DNA of 64,000 nucleotides. Source: Hymenopus coronatus. Its lineage: Eukaryota; Arthropoda; Insecta; Mantodea; Hymenopodidae. Shown here piece after piece: positions 32,728-43,414 of this stretch; position 1 is the first letter of the stretch; every line of letters begins with the position of its first letter. The DNA lies in NCBI GenBank assembly GCA_030762935.1, contig CM060890.1:149382129-149446128 (forward strand). Direction: 5' to 3'. The notes below the pieces were generated by a model. That model saw only the letters and a list, made by a program, of their open reading frames with translations. It made no database searches and was not told the DNA's origin. Made by a program: the position numbers and the translations under genes.

Positions 32728-32784
32728 CGAAATAAAAAGTAAGTGATGTAGTGTTACAAAATCGACTCAACTAAATTTCAATTG

Positions 32785-32797
32785 TTAACACCTGGTT
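32785..32797. repeat. Target-site duplication, right copy
   Basis: Identical to 29758-29770. Confidence 0.75.
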
Positions 32798-32835
32798 ATT
32801 TATGTATATGCAACTTTTGCTCTATTTGTACATTT

Positions 32836-33213
32836 TTATACACTACCAACTAAGCTATTTATCTTTTTTATTAACTTAACATCCTCATCAACTTTATTAT
32901 TATGATTTTCTCTTACTTTGATGATTTTCCTCCACCATTTCTCTCTTACTTTCCCTATATAATTACCTAGGTTTTTCAGAAATGCTTTCTTTTTGTTTCC
33001 AAGAAGTTTTAAGTACAATATCTCTGGCAGCTTTGCCCAGTTTTTATTCCATATTTTTTCTCTCCACATTTTAGTTTCTTCGCAGTCAATTATACAGTGT
33101 AAATTGTCTTTGACATTGCCAGATAGTGGGCATAGATCTTTATCAACTTTTAGACCTTTTATTATTTCTGTTGTATATAGAACCAAATTGACAATGTTTA
33201 ATAGATTATGCAA
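32836..33213 (-). pseudogene. LINE C-terminal zinc-finger-like fragment
   Basis: The 125-residue antisense frame contains DLCPLSGNVKDNLHCIIDC. This is C-P-L-x(8-9)-D-x-x-H-x(4)-C in outline, the end-of-ORF2 finger of several LINE clades (usually CPLCxxxxxxxxHxxxxC; the second Cys is Ser here). It is followed by ETKMWREKIWNKNW and a Lys-rich tail. No RT domain is attached. The finger assignment is inference from pattern. Confidence 0.55.
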
Positions 33214-33324
33214 TCTCTATAAACAGTAAATTGAAATTGATAATGTAGCTGTTTATCAGAGGATTTCACTGTTTGATATACAAGTGGAATTTCATGAGTT
33301 TTTACTCTGTATTAAGTTTTTGCA

Positions 33325-33410
33325 ATGCTCAGTTTTACTTTCTCTAGTAAGGGAATGTATTGGATTCATCCAAACATTTGATGTCAAGATTTTACTGAAA
33401 ATACATGTAT
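33325..33410 (+). repeat. Family A left-end fragment
   Basis: 'gttttactttctctagtaag' through 'tttgatgtcaagattttact', then cut by the mariner at 33411. Confidence 0.75.
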
Positions 33411-34089
33411 GAGGGTTGTCCCAGAAGAACCTGGCGAAACAAAGAAAGCACAAAAATTTGGGGGAAAAACAAATTTATTTCCTTATATAGTCTCCTTTCA
33501 GCTCGATTCACTTCCCAGCAATGTTCATTAGCTTCGATACCCTGTTTATGGTGACAACCATCAAGGTCTGCAAAATAGCCATCAACTGCAGACCCCACCT
33601 CTTCATTGTTGGAAACTCTTTTACCACCAAGCCATTTCTTCAAGTTTGGAAACAGAAAATAATCAGAAGGGCCTATATCTAGTATAACGGTGCATAAGGA
33701 AGCAGTTGAAACTCATTTATTTTGGCCATGGCGATAATAGATGTGTGAACATTGTGTTGATGAAACAAAAGCTTCTTTTTAGCCAATTAAGTCACTCAAA
33801 TGCTGTAACAGGTTTGCATAATATTTGCTATTAACTGATGCCATAACCTTGTCTGCAAATGGAACTGTCTTCACCTTCTTTGGAGCCAACTCATGGAGAA
33901 TATTCACTAATGATAACTGCCAAACAAATGCTAAACAATGTAAAATTGTCAAACCGAAGCTTTCTAAGGTTTTTAATTTTCACCATTGTTGTTTGAAACA
34001 ACACTGGAGACAACAACAAAGATGGTGGTTGTTGTTTCAAACACTGCTATCTATACATCGGGTTGGGTATGTCTGGGACAATCACTGTA
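33411..34089 (-). mobile_element. Degenerate mariner, C-terminal part
   Basis: The left end 'gagggttgtcccagaagaac' is mirrored weakly by 'tgtctgggacaatcac' at 34068-34083. The antisense frame reads PSDYFLFPNLKKWLGGKRVS, NNEEVGSAVDGYFADLD, then HKQGIEA. PSDYxLFPxLKxxLxGxRF is the last catalytic region of mariner transposases. The frame breaks at about 33660. The N-terminal DDE residues are not recognisable. Confidence 0.8.
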
Positions 34090-34090
34090 T

Positions 34091-34968
34091 ATACAGGGTT
34101 ACTACAAAAGAAATAGACAACTTCAACTGCCTGTAAAACAAAAACTATTAGAGATAGCAACCTAATTATTTTGGAGGTATGTTGAGAAACTCTCAAAGTT
34201 TTGTTTGTTACTATTGGTAATGCTGTAGTGTTTTGTTTGTTGTTGCAGAAGCTGAAATGGCAGAAAATCCTGTGGAAAAGGCATATTGCGTGTTGGAATT
34301 TGCTAGAATGCAATCAGCAACTGTTGTCCAACGACATTTTAGAACGCCACCGACTAGACAGTCACTCTACGACTGGTATAGAAAATTCAAGACAATGGGA
34401 TGTTTGTGCAAAGGGAAGAGCTCGGGAAGACCAAGAGTTTCGGAAGAAAACGTTGAACGTGTTTGTTCTGCCTACATAAGAAGCCCACAGAAATCGACAT
34501 CTAGGGCAAGCATGCAATTAGAAATTCCACAGTAAACTGTATGGAAAATCTTGCGGAAGCAACTGCACATGATGCCTTACAGATTACAGATGTTGCAGTT
34601 TCTGAGTGAAGAAGATAAGGTCATACGGCGTGACTTTTGCATCGACATGTTGCGACATGATGAAGATGATGCTGGTTTTTTGTGAGCGCATCATTTCATT
34701 TTTGTGGTAACGTGTTCTAAAATGTCATTGGACAACAGTTGCTGATTACGTTCTAGCAAATTCCAACACGCAATATGCCTTTTCCACAGGATTTTCCGCC
34801 ATTTCAGCTTCTGCAACAACAAACAAAACACTACAGTGTTACTAGTAGTAACAAACGAAACTTTGAGAGTTTCTCTACATACCTTCAAAATAATTAGGTT
34901 GCTATCTCTAATAGTTTTTGTTTTACAGGCAGTTGAAGTTGTCTATTTCTTTTGTAGTAACCCTGTAT
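34091..34968 (+). mobile_element. Fold-back Tc1/mariner-type element with 256-bp arms
   Basis: 34091-34346 is almost exactly the reverse complement of 34713-34968. The outer ends read 'atacagggttactacaaaag'. The arms include the first third of the coding region (from MAENPVEKAYCVLEF to QRHFRT), so the right arm is an inverted copy of the element's own 5' end replacing its 3' end. Such a structure can form a hairpin. Confidence 0.88.
34257..34685 (+). pseudogene. Truncated transposase with DUF4817-type helix-turn-helix
   Basis: From ATG 34257 the frame reads MAENPVEKAYCVLEFARMQS, VVQRHFRTPPTRQSLYDWY, KFKTMGCLCKGKSSGRPRVS, KSTSRASMQLEIPQ. This N-terminal DNA-binding region (helix-turn-helix, then a GRPRVSEE linker) is widespread in arthropod Tc1/mariner-type elements. 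A TAA at 34533-34535 interrupts it; the same frame then reads TVWKILRKQLHMMPYRLQML and DFCIDMLRHDEDDAGFL before stopping at 34685. The catalytic DDE domain is absent, its place taken by the inverted arm. Confidence 0.85.
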
Positions 34969-34992
34969 TTTGAGGTACCCTAAATTAAAAAG

Positions 34993-35766
34993 ATCTGATG
35001 TGTACACCTGACTTCCTCTACCTGTTCCACAAACAAAGTCTTAGAAAATATTCTTCTTCCTTCTACTCAGTGATAATCAACATTAGCATTAGAAGAAATG
35101 GTCTTATTAATCCTTGTCGGGAATTAAGGGAATACACTGGGCTAAAGTGATAGTCAAATGTTTTAAAAGCTGTTGCTATGTAATTTTCATTGAAATTCAC
35201 TTCTTTACATGGAGTAAAACCAAAGAACAAGGACTGCTTCCCATTTGATAGAAGTATTGGTATTTTAAAACTGAAACCAATAACAAGAAATATCTCAAAA
35301 ATGGTTAGGTACATAACAAAAATGTAAATAACATAAATTTTGAGTTTTGATCAGAATAGTTTTTGCTTTGCTTGATATGTAAAAGTGGTCAGAATGAAGG
35401 GGACTCAAGATATACCTACATTTTAATTGCCAAGTAGATATCTTCCATATATGGTATTTTAATGAAAATCATTACAGCATATTTTGAAGAAATCAAAAGT
35501 TTCGAAAAATCTACCATAGTTTTGGTTGGGAATTTTTTTTTAATATCTTGGTGTTGCATCTTTGCTACATACTAAACTTTAATAGCAGTTGGCTGGCATT
35601 TAGCAAACTTTTCGTTTCTCAGTTATGCTGTCCACACACACACCTTTTTCTAAAAATGCTTTTTTTTTATTCAGGGGATTTCAAAATCTATATTCCCATC
35701 AAATCTCACTATAACATTTTTAGGTGGATTTGATATTTTATGCATATGTACCAGAGAAAGTAAAAA
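34993..35766 (-). repeat. Family A repeat copy
   Basis: Antisense copy from 'gatctgatgtgtacacctga' (right end) to 'atgtaccagagaaagtaaaa' (left end). Internal deletions but the landmark order is kept. Confidence 0.85.
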
Positions 35767-35814
35767 AGAATACTTTTAGGGAAAGATGTGTGTGTGTGTG
35801 TTTGCATGCATGTG

Positions 35815-36150
35815 TTGTATAACTGGTAAATGTTAAGGTTAAATGAAAATGTGTACTTCACAAAAATTGTAGATCTTGTAAAACACACATTTTATTCCAA
35901 ATAAGTTTTTTGTGTTATAAGCCATGTCCGAAATGTTCCATTATTTTATATATATATATATATTATAAGGGACAAGTATGGAATTTAAGGTATAAATAGT
36001 GTTCAGTTGTTAAACATTTTATTCTTGTGTCTTTAACAAAATGTGTATTATAGTGTAGGTTTATCTCGATTGCAGTGAGGTAAATAAAGATAGGAATACC
36101 CACTAATAAACAAGAAGGTAGAGAAAGTCTTGTGAATGTAACACAGATAC
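35815..36150 (+). repeat. Family A repeat fragment, right part
   Basis: Sense fragment from 'ataactggtaaatgttaagg' to 'agtcttgtgaatgtaacaca'. With the preceding antisense copy it makes a second inverted pair. A (TA)n tract lies at 35950-35965. Confidence 0.7.
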
Positions 36151-36472
36151 TTTCCTCATTTTTTAATATCTTAAATGCTCGTTTAGTGTTGTGTTTTTTG
36201 TAGTAACTAGTACAACATATGCCAAACACAGGAGAACCCCACATTGCAAAACTGCACACAGATAGTGAATTTTGAAATTCTTTTAGTACTTGAGTAGAGA
36301 GCTAAGTGGTGATACAGACATGGATTTTCACTTGACAATGAAGATGATCAAGTTTGAAACATAGGTATTGCTCAGAGTGAAACTCAAATCACCATGTACT
36401 CATAAATTCAAATTTGTTTTCAATTTTGAAAAGTAGCCATTATGTTTAAGTGTAAAGTTTGTTATGTTTCAG

Positions 36473-36608
36473 TGGTGGGTCAGGAAGAACTGGTAGCATT
36501 ATACTGGCAGACATGTGCTTGCGAATGGCAAGAGCAGAAGGTTGTGTGGATGTGTTGGGATGCATGACGAAACTAAGACTGCAGCGTGTCAAGACTGTAG
36601 AAAATGTG
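36473..36608 (+). CDS. Receptor-type PTP gene: P-loop arginine and Q-loop exon
   Basis: The 136-nt exon lies between 'tatgtttcag' and gtaagt. Its first base completes Ser, so the P-loop reads HC-SGGSG-RTG: catalytic Cys, five residues and Arg (codon 36486-36488) are intact, with the usual Ala after Ser replaced by Gly. It continues SIILADMCLRMARAEGCVDV and LRLQRVKTVENV. In the Q-loop the Gln that positions water in the second catalytic step (Q262 in PTP1B) aligns with Glu (GAA, 36600-36602). The exon ends in phase 0, and both downstream candidate exons can join it. Confidence 0.94.
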
Positions 36609-36831
36609 GTAAGTTGTGCAAGTGTAATGTGAGTTGAGGGAGAATACAGTGTTTGGCAAATGCTTCCAAGCATCTTAAGGGCATTTGGCACGGTGAACAG
36701 ACAGCAAATTTAGGTTAGCATTATTTAATGAGATCTTCGTTGCTGCACCTTGTTCCCTCTCCAATGTCTTAGCTGCCATGTCAGAATGAAAGGTAACTTC
36801 TGATTGCTCACTAAATCAGTACTAATTGAGC

Positions 36832-37746
36832 TACAAGAGGTGTTCCATAATGAAGAATTACACCACATTTACTTACAAACAATAACAACCTCTATGCCAT
36901 GGCAGGTATATGTACTTCCTCATGAACTGTACACACTTGTGTCATGTGCAGTCCCCCCAGGAACGGAGTCGGTCGCACCCCCTGCATGACAGGTGCTTGC
37001 AATTTGTCTAGTTTACCAAACTTGTGTGCGCAGAAAGGTCTTTCCATAGCCCCAAATAAGTGGCAATCAGGTGAATATGGTAGGTGTGGCAGCACCTGGA
37101 ACTGCATCTCAGTCAAGGATTGCCGACTCGTGTGGCGATGAGCATTATCGTGTTGAAAGATCACACCTTGTGCCCATTTGTGTTTGCTTCCATCCAATCA
37201 TTCAGGATGATTCCATCTATGTCCCAACACTGTGGCTATGGGTTTGCCTACTGAGGATGCTGCCTTTATGCTTCCACTGCATTGATTGAGATTTGGTTTC
37301 ATGGTAGTGGAGCTAGGTCTTGTCACCAGTCACGAGTTTGGACCTGGATCCTGGCGTTCAGGGATCTGGGTACCCCCTGGCAGAGACTTTCCCCAAATTC
37401 AGTGCACTTGTTCTCCTCTCTTGAAATGTTGACTGGTGTTCACTGTCATAGGCTTTCCAGAACCAGTTCCTTTTTCTGTTGATGTGCAGCTACTTTTGCA
37501 CCCATGCAGCCAGTTTTTCGAGAAGTGTAGACTCCTCACACACTTCTACAAGCGGCTGTGAATCTCCACAGAAAGCACCTTGTCCAGAGCTGCCGGTAAT
37601 GATCACACTCCCTGGTGTCTGCTCATGTAATGCAGTGATGTCACTTCTCTGGAACATCCTGCCACTTGCAACTGTCATGATGATTCAAGTAGCGCACTAA
37701 GAATGATGGAAAAAACTAAAGTGTAACTTATATGGAATGCCCCTTG
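36832..37746 (-). mobile_element. Degenerate mariner-type element with matching ends
   Basis: The left end 'acaagaggtgttccataatg' and the reverse complement of the right end, 'acaaggggcattccatataa', match at most positions. Antisense frames include GVIFQHDNAHRHTSRQSL, HLPYSPDCHLFGAMER and HKFGKLDKLQ, the second and third catalytic regions (QHDNAxxHT, PPYSPDxxxxD/H). The last catalytic Asp position reads His. Upstream frames to 37700 are broken by several stops. No intact protein. Confidence 0.85.
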
Positions 37747-37854
37747 TCTCACATCATACCGTACACGTCAGAAACTGCAAGTGGCCAGATTATTGGTCTG
37801 TGACAAGCTTGTAACAGAGTTCCACAAATTTCAGAAACATAACATAGCATACAT

Positions 37855-38165
37855 GGTCGTCTCCTTAGCACGATGGTAGCACAGCTGCTTACTAAGCGTG
37901 AGACCTGGGTTCGATTCCCAGTACTGGCATGGGGATTTTTCCCCCACTAGGAGACCTGGACTGGGGTGCACTCAGCCTTGTGAGGTCCCTGGGGAGCCAA
38001 TTGAGGAATTACTTGATGGAGAAATAGCGGCTCCAGGTCAGGAGGACTGCATTAACTGACCGGAAGGGATTCAAGGCGCTGACTGCGTCTCACCCTCCAA
38101 TACTGCACCCCATCCATGACATCATGGACCAAGATGGGGGATGCAGCAACCGGGTGTTTGGCCAA
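37855..38165 (+). repeat. tRNA-derived SINE, well preserved
   Basis: Box A 'ttagcacgatggtagcac' and box B 'gggttcgattccc' lie at tRNA spacing. The T-arm pairs well but the acceptor stem does not close and the unit runs on for about 300 bases (GC-richer body with 'ggagacctggactggggtgc', 'tgactgcgtctcaccctcca'). A polymerase III SINE rather than a tRNA gene. Confidence 0.8.
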
Positions 38166-38375
38166 GCTTCCTTGTGAGCTGTCATGCCATGGAGTTATTT
38201 TATAATATAGCATACTATATTCACCTTAAGATAACAATACATGATATGGGTTTGTCAAAGTTCTGTTTGTACAATTTTCATTGCACGTTAACTATTTACT
38301 ATGTACCTTATCTATTCATATAAATTAATTTACCGAGTAAAATGTATGTTGTAATAGAAAGGTTCTAATCTCTTT

Positions 38376-38432
38376 ATAATAAGTGAGTTGGTAAATGGTA
38401 ACACTACATCACTTTACCAACTCACTTATTAT
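38376..38432. repeat. Perfect 20-bp hairpin with Penelope-end-like loop
   Basis: The stem 'ataataagtgagttggtaaa' at 38376-38395 is exactly complementary to 38413-38432. The 17-base loop contains gtaacactacatcac, which also occurs in the 61-bp inverted repeats of Penelope element 1 (29851 and 32744 regions). Confidence 0.8.
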
Positions 38433-38649
38433 ATAACTACACATCACAGTTACTAGCTTCTTATTCCCTCAAAATTAGTGTCTAATCTCTCTGTTAAATT
38501 GTTTTATGTTTGATAGTTTTATGCTGGTAACTTATATAGTTTTGTACGCATATTTGTAAAATTACTTCTCAGAATACTTGTCCTGCAGATCTGAACATGG
38601 AGATAATTTTTTTCTCATGTGTTATGGTTGCGATTATCAATATTTTAGT

Positions 38650-38960
38650 CTATTTTCCCTTGTTTTATTTTACTATAATGAAGTACTTCTATAAAAATAC
38701 AGGCTCTTGGAAGTATATTGTGTTTCCTAAAATATGGCCTACATGTTGTTGAGTTATCCCACTAATAATCCTTATTGCCCTCTTAAGGATTTTGAATATT
38801 CTATCATATTTTTTTCCCCAGAGTTTCATTACATATTTTAGGTGACTTTGAAAGTGGGCAAAATACACATTTTTAAATCCTGGTAGGGTTAGTGTACTTG
38901 ATCATGTAACATATGGAACTAAGTCATTTATATCTGTACTCCAACTGTGCAATTTGACAG
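38650..38960 (-). pseudogene. LINE 3' relic
   Basis: The antisense frame reads SHLKYVMKLWGKKYDRIFKI, then LKRAIRIISGITQQHV. These are the HSxLxYGxxxWG and QKRAIRIISG motifs at the end of the RT domain. Confidence 0.75.
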
Positions 38961-39801
38961 AAATGTAATTAAACAGAAACACAGAATTATTAACTCAATA
39001 ATTGCAGGTTATATTCAGTAACATTTACAACATTTTCTATTAAGAATTTGTAGATGAATGTGAAGAAAATGAAAATGTGTGCCAGGGAAATGTGCACCTC
39101 CCCCCCACTTTTCCTTGTCCTCTAGCCACATATTGCAACTGTCAACAGTGTTACCTAACTCCTTGCGACATCCTGGGAAGATGTTCCCAAACAAAGCATT
39201 CAATAAATTCACTTTGTGTATGTCATTTGAACAACACTTCCAGTTAGTTTATGTTTTCACTGACCAGCTGCATGCCCTGGCATCAGTTTATTGCTAGCTC
39301 ACCTGCATCCGGTAGTGTGTGCAACCGATGAAATAGAACAGATCCTATGATACCAGTTCTGCTAAGTAACAATTTTGTTGAAGCCTTGTGTAGGAGACTC
39401 AACTGAGCTTCACACTTTATCACTTCCAATTCTTACTATTATTATGAGCAAGATAAGTTTCTGTTAACATTTCTGAACATTTCTTCACTTCAGCACAGCA
39501 TAGTGAACACCCATAAATCAGCAGTTTCAACCCACTTCTGGTATGAACAACATGAAATAAAACATGACATTCACCTTCTAAAACTATCATCTGACATTAC
39601 ATCAGTGTTACATATGATGAAATTATATTTATTTATACATTTTAACACTAATTTTTGATACTCTTTGTTTTTATGTGCAAAAAAAAAAGGAAGTACATAT
39701 GCTTTTATAGAACACATTAAGTATAGTGCAGTGGCGTACAGGCCTCAAAAGCAAATGTGATTATATGTCTATTCTGCCGTATTTGTAACCCATGCTTTTA
39801 G
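38961..39801 (+). other. Intron sequence before the hAT element
   Basis: No supported feature. A run of 10 A's at about 39680. Confidence 0.4.
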
Positions 39802-39809
39802 TTCTAGAG
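39802..39809. repeat. hAT target-site duplication, left
   Basis: ttctagag; matches ctctagag at 42300-42307 in seven of eight positions. Eight bases is the standard hAT duplication length. Confidence 0.85.
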
Positions 39810-42299
39810 CAGTGTTTCTCAACCTTTTGAGGTTCATGGCACCCTTGGGAATAACATTAAACATAGGGGCACCCTTCCTTGAATTAAAAGAAAATTAAGC
39901 TTAATATGTTAATTTATTGAAATATTATATAATAATAACGTACACAATAACATAATACAGTAAACTTTACTATAATCACTGAGTAAAAATACATCAATAA
40001 ATTTTGTTCGATTAATGATTAATGTGAAACTTGTGATTGATGCTAAGAGCACAGATATGTGATGTCGGGTCTTACAGTTGACAGTGAAACATGCAAATCA
40101 TCCTCAAGGTTATTCAGTCTATTTCTTGCTTTGCATTTTATTGTCACCATAGCAGAGAAGGCTTGCTCGCATAGATAGGATGTTGAAAAGGGCAAAAGTG
40201 CATTAATTGCTTTCTTCATTAGGTTAGGGTACTCCTCTCTCTGTTGAAGCCAAAAGATAGCCACTGACACCTCACTCTTGGTGAACTTACCTTTGAGTGT
40301 GGAATCAGCGCAAAGATCAATAAATTCATCTTGTTTGCAAGCAGTGAAATCTATTTCCTCTGCACTATCTACGAAATCAAATGGTGAGACAACCCAGTCG
40401 AGATTCGTAGTGGAAATAGTTGGAAAGTACGCATCTATTGCATCTTGCAATCTTGATAAGTGATCACAAATGCGGTCTTTCAGCTTACCCAGATCTTTAT
40501 CTCCTGCCACATTAAGAAGAGATGGAAAGTTCGACAAATCTCCTTTTTGAACTGCAGACTTCCAAGAACTAAGTTTTCTTTTAAAACCTTTCATTTTATT
40601 GGTTGAGGAGATTATTGTTTCATGTCGACCCTGCATCGAAACATTCAGTTCATTCAGCTTATGAAAAATATCTGCCAGATACGACAGTTCAAAACACCAA
40701 GAATCACTTAGTAAGAGCTCATGAAATGTGTCTTGATTTTCATCCTTAAAAAAAGTTTTTAGCTGTTCTTTAAGTTCGAGAAACCGGTTCAATACACGAC
40801 CCCGCGACAACTACCTTACTTCTGTGTGAAGTAACAAAGAGGTATGAGCTGCATCCGTTGCGCGACATAACTGTTCAAAAATTCTGCACTTTAAAGGTCG
40901 AGACTTCATATAGTTCACCATTTTCACAACTTGGTTAAACACTTCAGCAAAATCTTCATTACACACTTTCACGACTAATGTCTCTCTATGCAGAAAACAG
41001 TGAGTTATAATAATGGATGGATTTTCATTGAGAGCTCTGGCAGTAAAACCTTTAATTTTCCCAGACATAGATGGTGCACCATCTGTACATATACCACAAG
41101 AGTCTTTCCATGAAAGATCATGGCCATTGAGATAGGAATTAATAGAAACGAAAATGTCATGGCCTGTGGTTGTAGTCTCCAGCGGTCTACAGAACAGAAA
41201 CTGTTCACTAATATCTTTTTCATCAATATATCTGATAAAACCAAGGAGTTGCGGTTTGTCACCAATATCGAGACTCTCATCTACTTGCAAAGCAATGTTC
41301 TATAAGTTTTCATTTTCTCCGTGACTTGTTCGTTGATATTGCATGACATTTCAGATATCCTGCGGCTGATTGTGTTGTTGGACAGAGGAACTTTCGAAAT
41401 TTGATTAGCTGCTCCTTCGCCAAGTATTGTTGAAACTATAACCTGACATGCAGGGCCAATGATTTCCTCTCCAAGAGCATGAGGTTTCTTTATTTTAGCT
41501 ATCAGTTCTGCTACCTTAAATGAGGCTTCAAGAGCAGTATCACCTATGGTCATTCTCTTTACCATTCGCACAGCTGTTTTCTTCTTCCCTTCTAATATAT
41601 TATGTGAAAAATACATTACACTTTTCTGTGACACACTAGGATGCTTTGTTGTAAGATGTCGCTTCAGTTTGTAGGTACCATGGCCTCGTTGCTAAGTGTT
41701 TCGCCACAAACTAAACACACAGGGATAGGGTTTTCCTCGTTGTTATTCCACTTAAATCCATACGCTAAGTAACTGTCCTGGTATGTTCTTTTCTTTCATT
41801 TGTCTTCTTTGTGTGGTGAATTTGACGGTCCGGGAGAAACTGTAAGATTTGGCTTAAAGCAAGCAGTTGGAGCCGACCGTTCACTTTCACTGTCCTGGCG
41901 TTTACGTTTAATAATGAACTTATCCATAGCTAAACACTGTGAATCAACGCGAGGAAGACAACTGAAAGCGCCAAGTGGCGTACACTTATATATATTCATC
42001 TGTCGAAGTCTCGGGAATGTTCGTGAGGAAGCGTGTAGTCTCGGGAATGTTCGGCAGGGTATAGCTGTAATGCCATCTGTGGGATACTAGTATAACTGAA
42101 TTATTGAAATGAATCGACCACTAATCACCATCTGCCGTGCATGAGAGTAATTGATTTGACTTATTTTATTTCAAGACCTTACAAGACTTAAGGCTTCAGT
42201 AGAAGGTATTTTTTTTTGTTTATCTCAATATCTCGCGGCACCCCTTAGCCAATCACACGGCACTCTAGGGTGCCGGGGCACACCGGTTGGGAACCGTTG
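39810..42299 (-). mobile_element. Complete but inactivated hAT element
   Basis: 2490 bp. The ends are 'cagtgtttctcaaccttttg' and, reversed, 'caacggttcccaaccggtgt', short imperfect inverted repeats of the CAGnG-type common in hAT elements. They are flanked by the 8-bp duplication. It carries one antisense transposase gene, broken in several places. The element is in the 14.1-kb intron between the PTP Q-loop exon and the exon at 50692. Confidence 0.93.
40043..41927 (-). pseudogene. hAT transposase (BED finger, RNase-H fold, dimerisation tail)
   Basis: Starting at MDKFIIKRKRQ (41927), it shows a BED-type finger spread over broken frames (CLVCGETLSNEAM then LKRHLTTKHP), MVKRMTIGDTALEA, ALQVDESLDIGDKPQ with the first catalytic Asp, GICTDGAPSMSGK with the second, THCFLHRETLVVK, and LLHTEVR. 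After a stop it resumes LSRGRVLNRFLELKEQL and ends with LLPFSTSYLCEQAFSAMVTI and ARNRLNNLEDDL, the C-terminal dimerisation region. At least four lesions: TGA after HKEDK, a frameshift near 41690, a frameshift near 41287, and TAG for the Trp of EVRW at about 40811. Related to ZBED/SCAND-type domesticated proteins, but this copy is dead. Confidence 0.92.
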
Positions 42300-42307
42300 C
42301 TCTAGAG
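42300..42307. repeat. hAT target-site duplication, right
   Basis: ctctagag, partner of 39802-39809. Confidence 0.85.
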
Positions 42308-43163
42308 CTTTATACATTGTTTTTTTTTCCTGTAGTATATAAACAAACCTGTATATCCCTTGACAAGTTTTATGTTCAATGACTGCCTGGCCTAAACAAA
42401 TCTACAGAATGCTTTCTAATCTAATTAGTTTAATTGTTTCCATGCACGCATTTATACATTGATGGCTTTAAACGTAGTGATAAAAAGAGGTTCTGTTTCT
42501 TTGTTGCAACCTTATTTGAGTATCTTGTGTAGGTATTTTAACTGCATTATGTTATTCTTTTGAGGCACAAGAACTGATTGAGGAAATAATGGCTGAAAGT
42601 GAAGCTGATTATTCTTGAAGTAGCTTTATTTTGCACCTCTGCAAGATAATCTTAAGTGAAGGGCATTGTCAAAATATTTGGCAAAAATAAATAGCTGAGA
42701 AAACTGGAGAGCCATGTGGTATGAAAAGTTTGGAAATGGGAGCTCATCAGGACTGAAAAAGCAGAAAAACCAGATCTGTTTGTAAAAGCTGCAAGAAATA
42801 CATTCTGCTAAAAGGATATCCCATTGAATATGTACATTATTTGATTGCGGCTCATTTTTATACATCGTTCTGCATGACTTAAAAAATTATCAATTTTCTT
42901 TTAAATAAATAGACTAATATTGATAGGTAATGACACTACTAAAACTTGCCTCCATGATGTCACAATGACTTATTTCAGAAACGATGGAAACTGTAAGCGT
43001 TTGTGTAATGATATTGGCATTCCAAGCATGTACACTGCCAAGTTAAAATTATCTAAAACAAGAAATTGTTTACATACAAAACGTAAGATTGCAATGTGTG
43101 GATCCTGAGTAGAGATGGGCTCAATTCTGAAACTCGAGGATGTACATCGTGTCAGAAATTACA
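42308..43163 (+). other. Intron sequence
   Basis: No gene or repeat recognised. Confidence 0.4.
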
Positions 43164-43414
43164 TTAACCCTTTCAGTCCCGGTGTCCATTGGAATGGACA
43201 TGACTTTCTACAGACTATGTAATAAATTTAAAAGCTGTAATTACTATTTAGATCACTTGGGGGCGTGACTGTTATGTTTTTCAAGTTTTCCAGTTTTGTG
43301 CTGCTATGTGTGGCCAAGTTTAGAACTACTTTGGAGCTTTTGTTACAAGATGGACAAGGAGGTTCACGATAATTTTTTCAATGATGCATAAAAAGTCAGG
43401 TCTGAAAGGGTTAA
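43164..43414. mobile_element. piggyBac-type MITE, 251 bp
   Basis: TTAA at both edges with inverted ends ccctttcagtccc and (reversed right) ccctttcagacct. TTAA targets with CCCTTT ends are the piggyBac signature. No ORF. Confidence 0.85.

Larger units (their letters stand above)
29771..32784 (-). mobile_element. Penelope-like element 1 (antisense), carrying a second one
   Basis: Bounded by the 13-bp repeat. Inside the ends, 29810-29870 and 32728-32788 are perfect 61-bp inverted repeats ('taacaattgaaatttagttg' against its complement); the right arm overlaps the right-hand 13-bp repeat by a few bases, so exact borders need alignment. The coding part is in two pieces, 32554 to about 32402 and 30836 to 30009, separated by the sense element at about 30826-32401. 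Inverted terminal sequence and GIY-YIG coding are typical of this class. No similar full element elsewhere in the window. Confidence 0.85.

Noticed and set aside
37855..37930. tRNA gene
   Set aside because: Boxes A and B are good but no acceptor stem closes and the sequence continues as a 300-base SINE.
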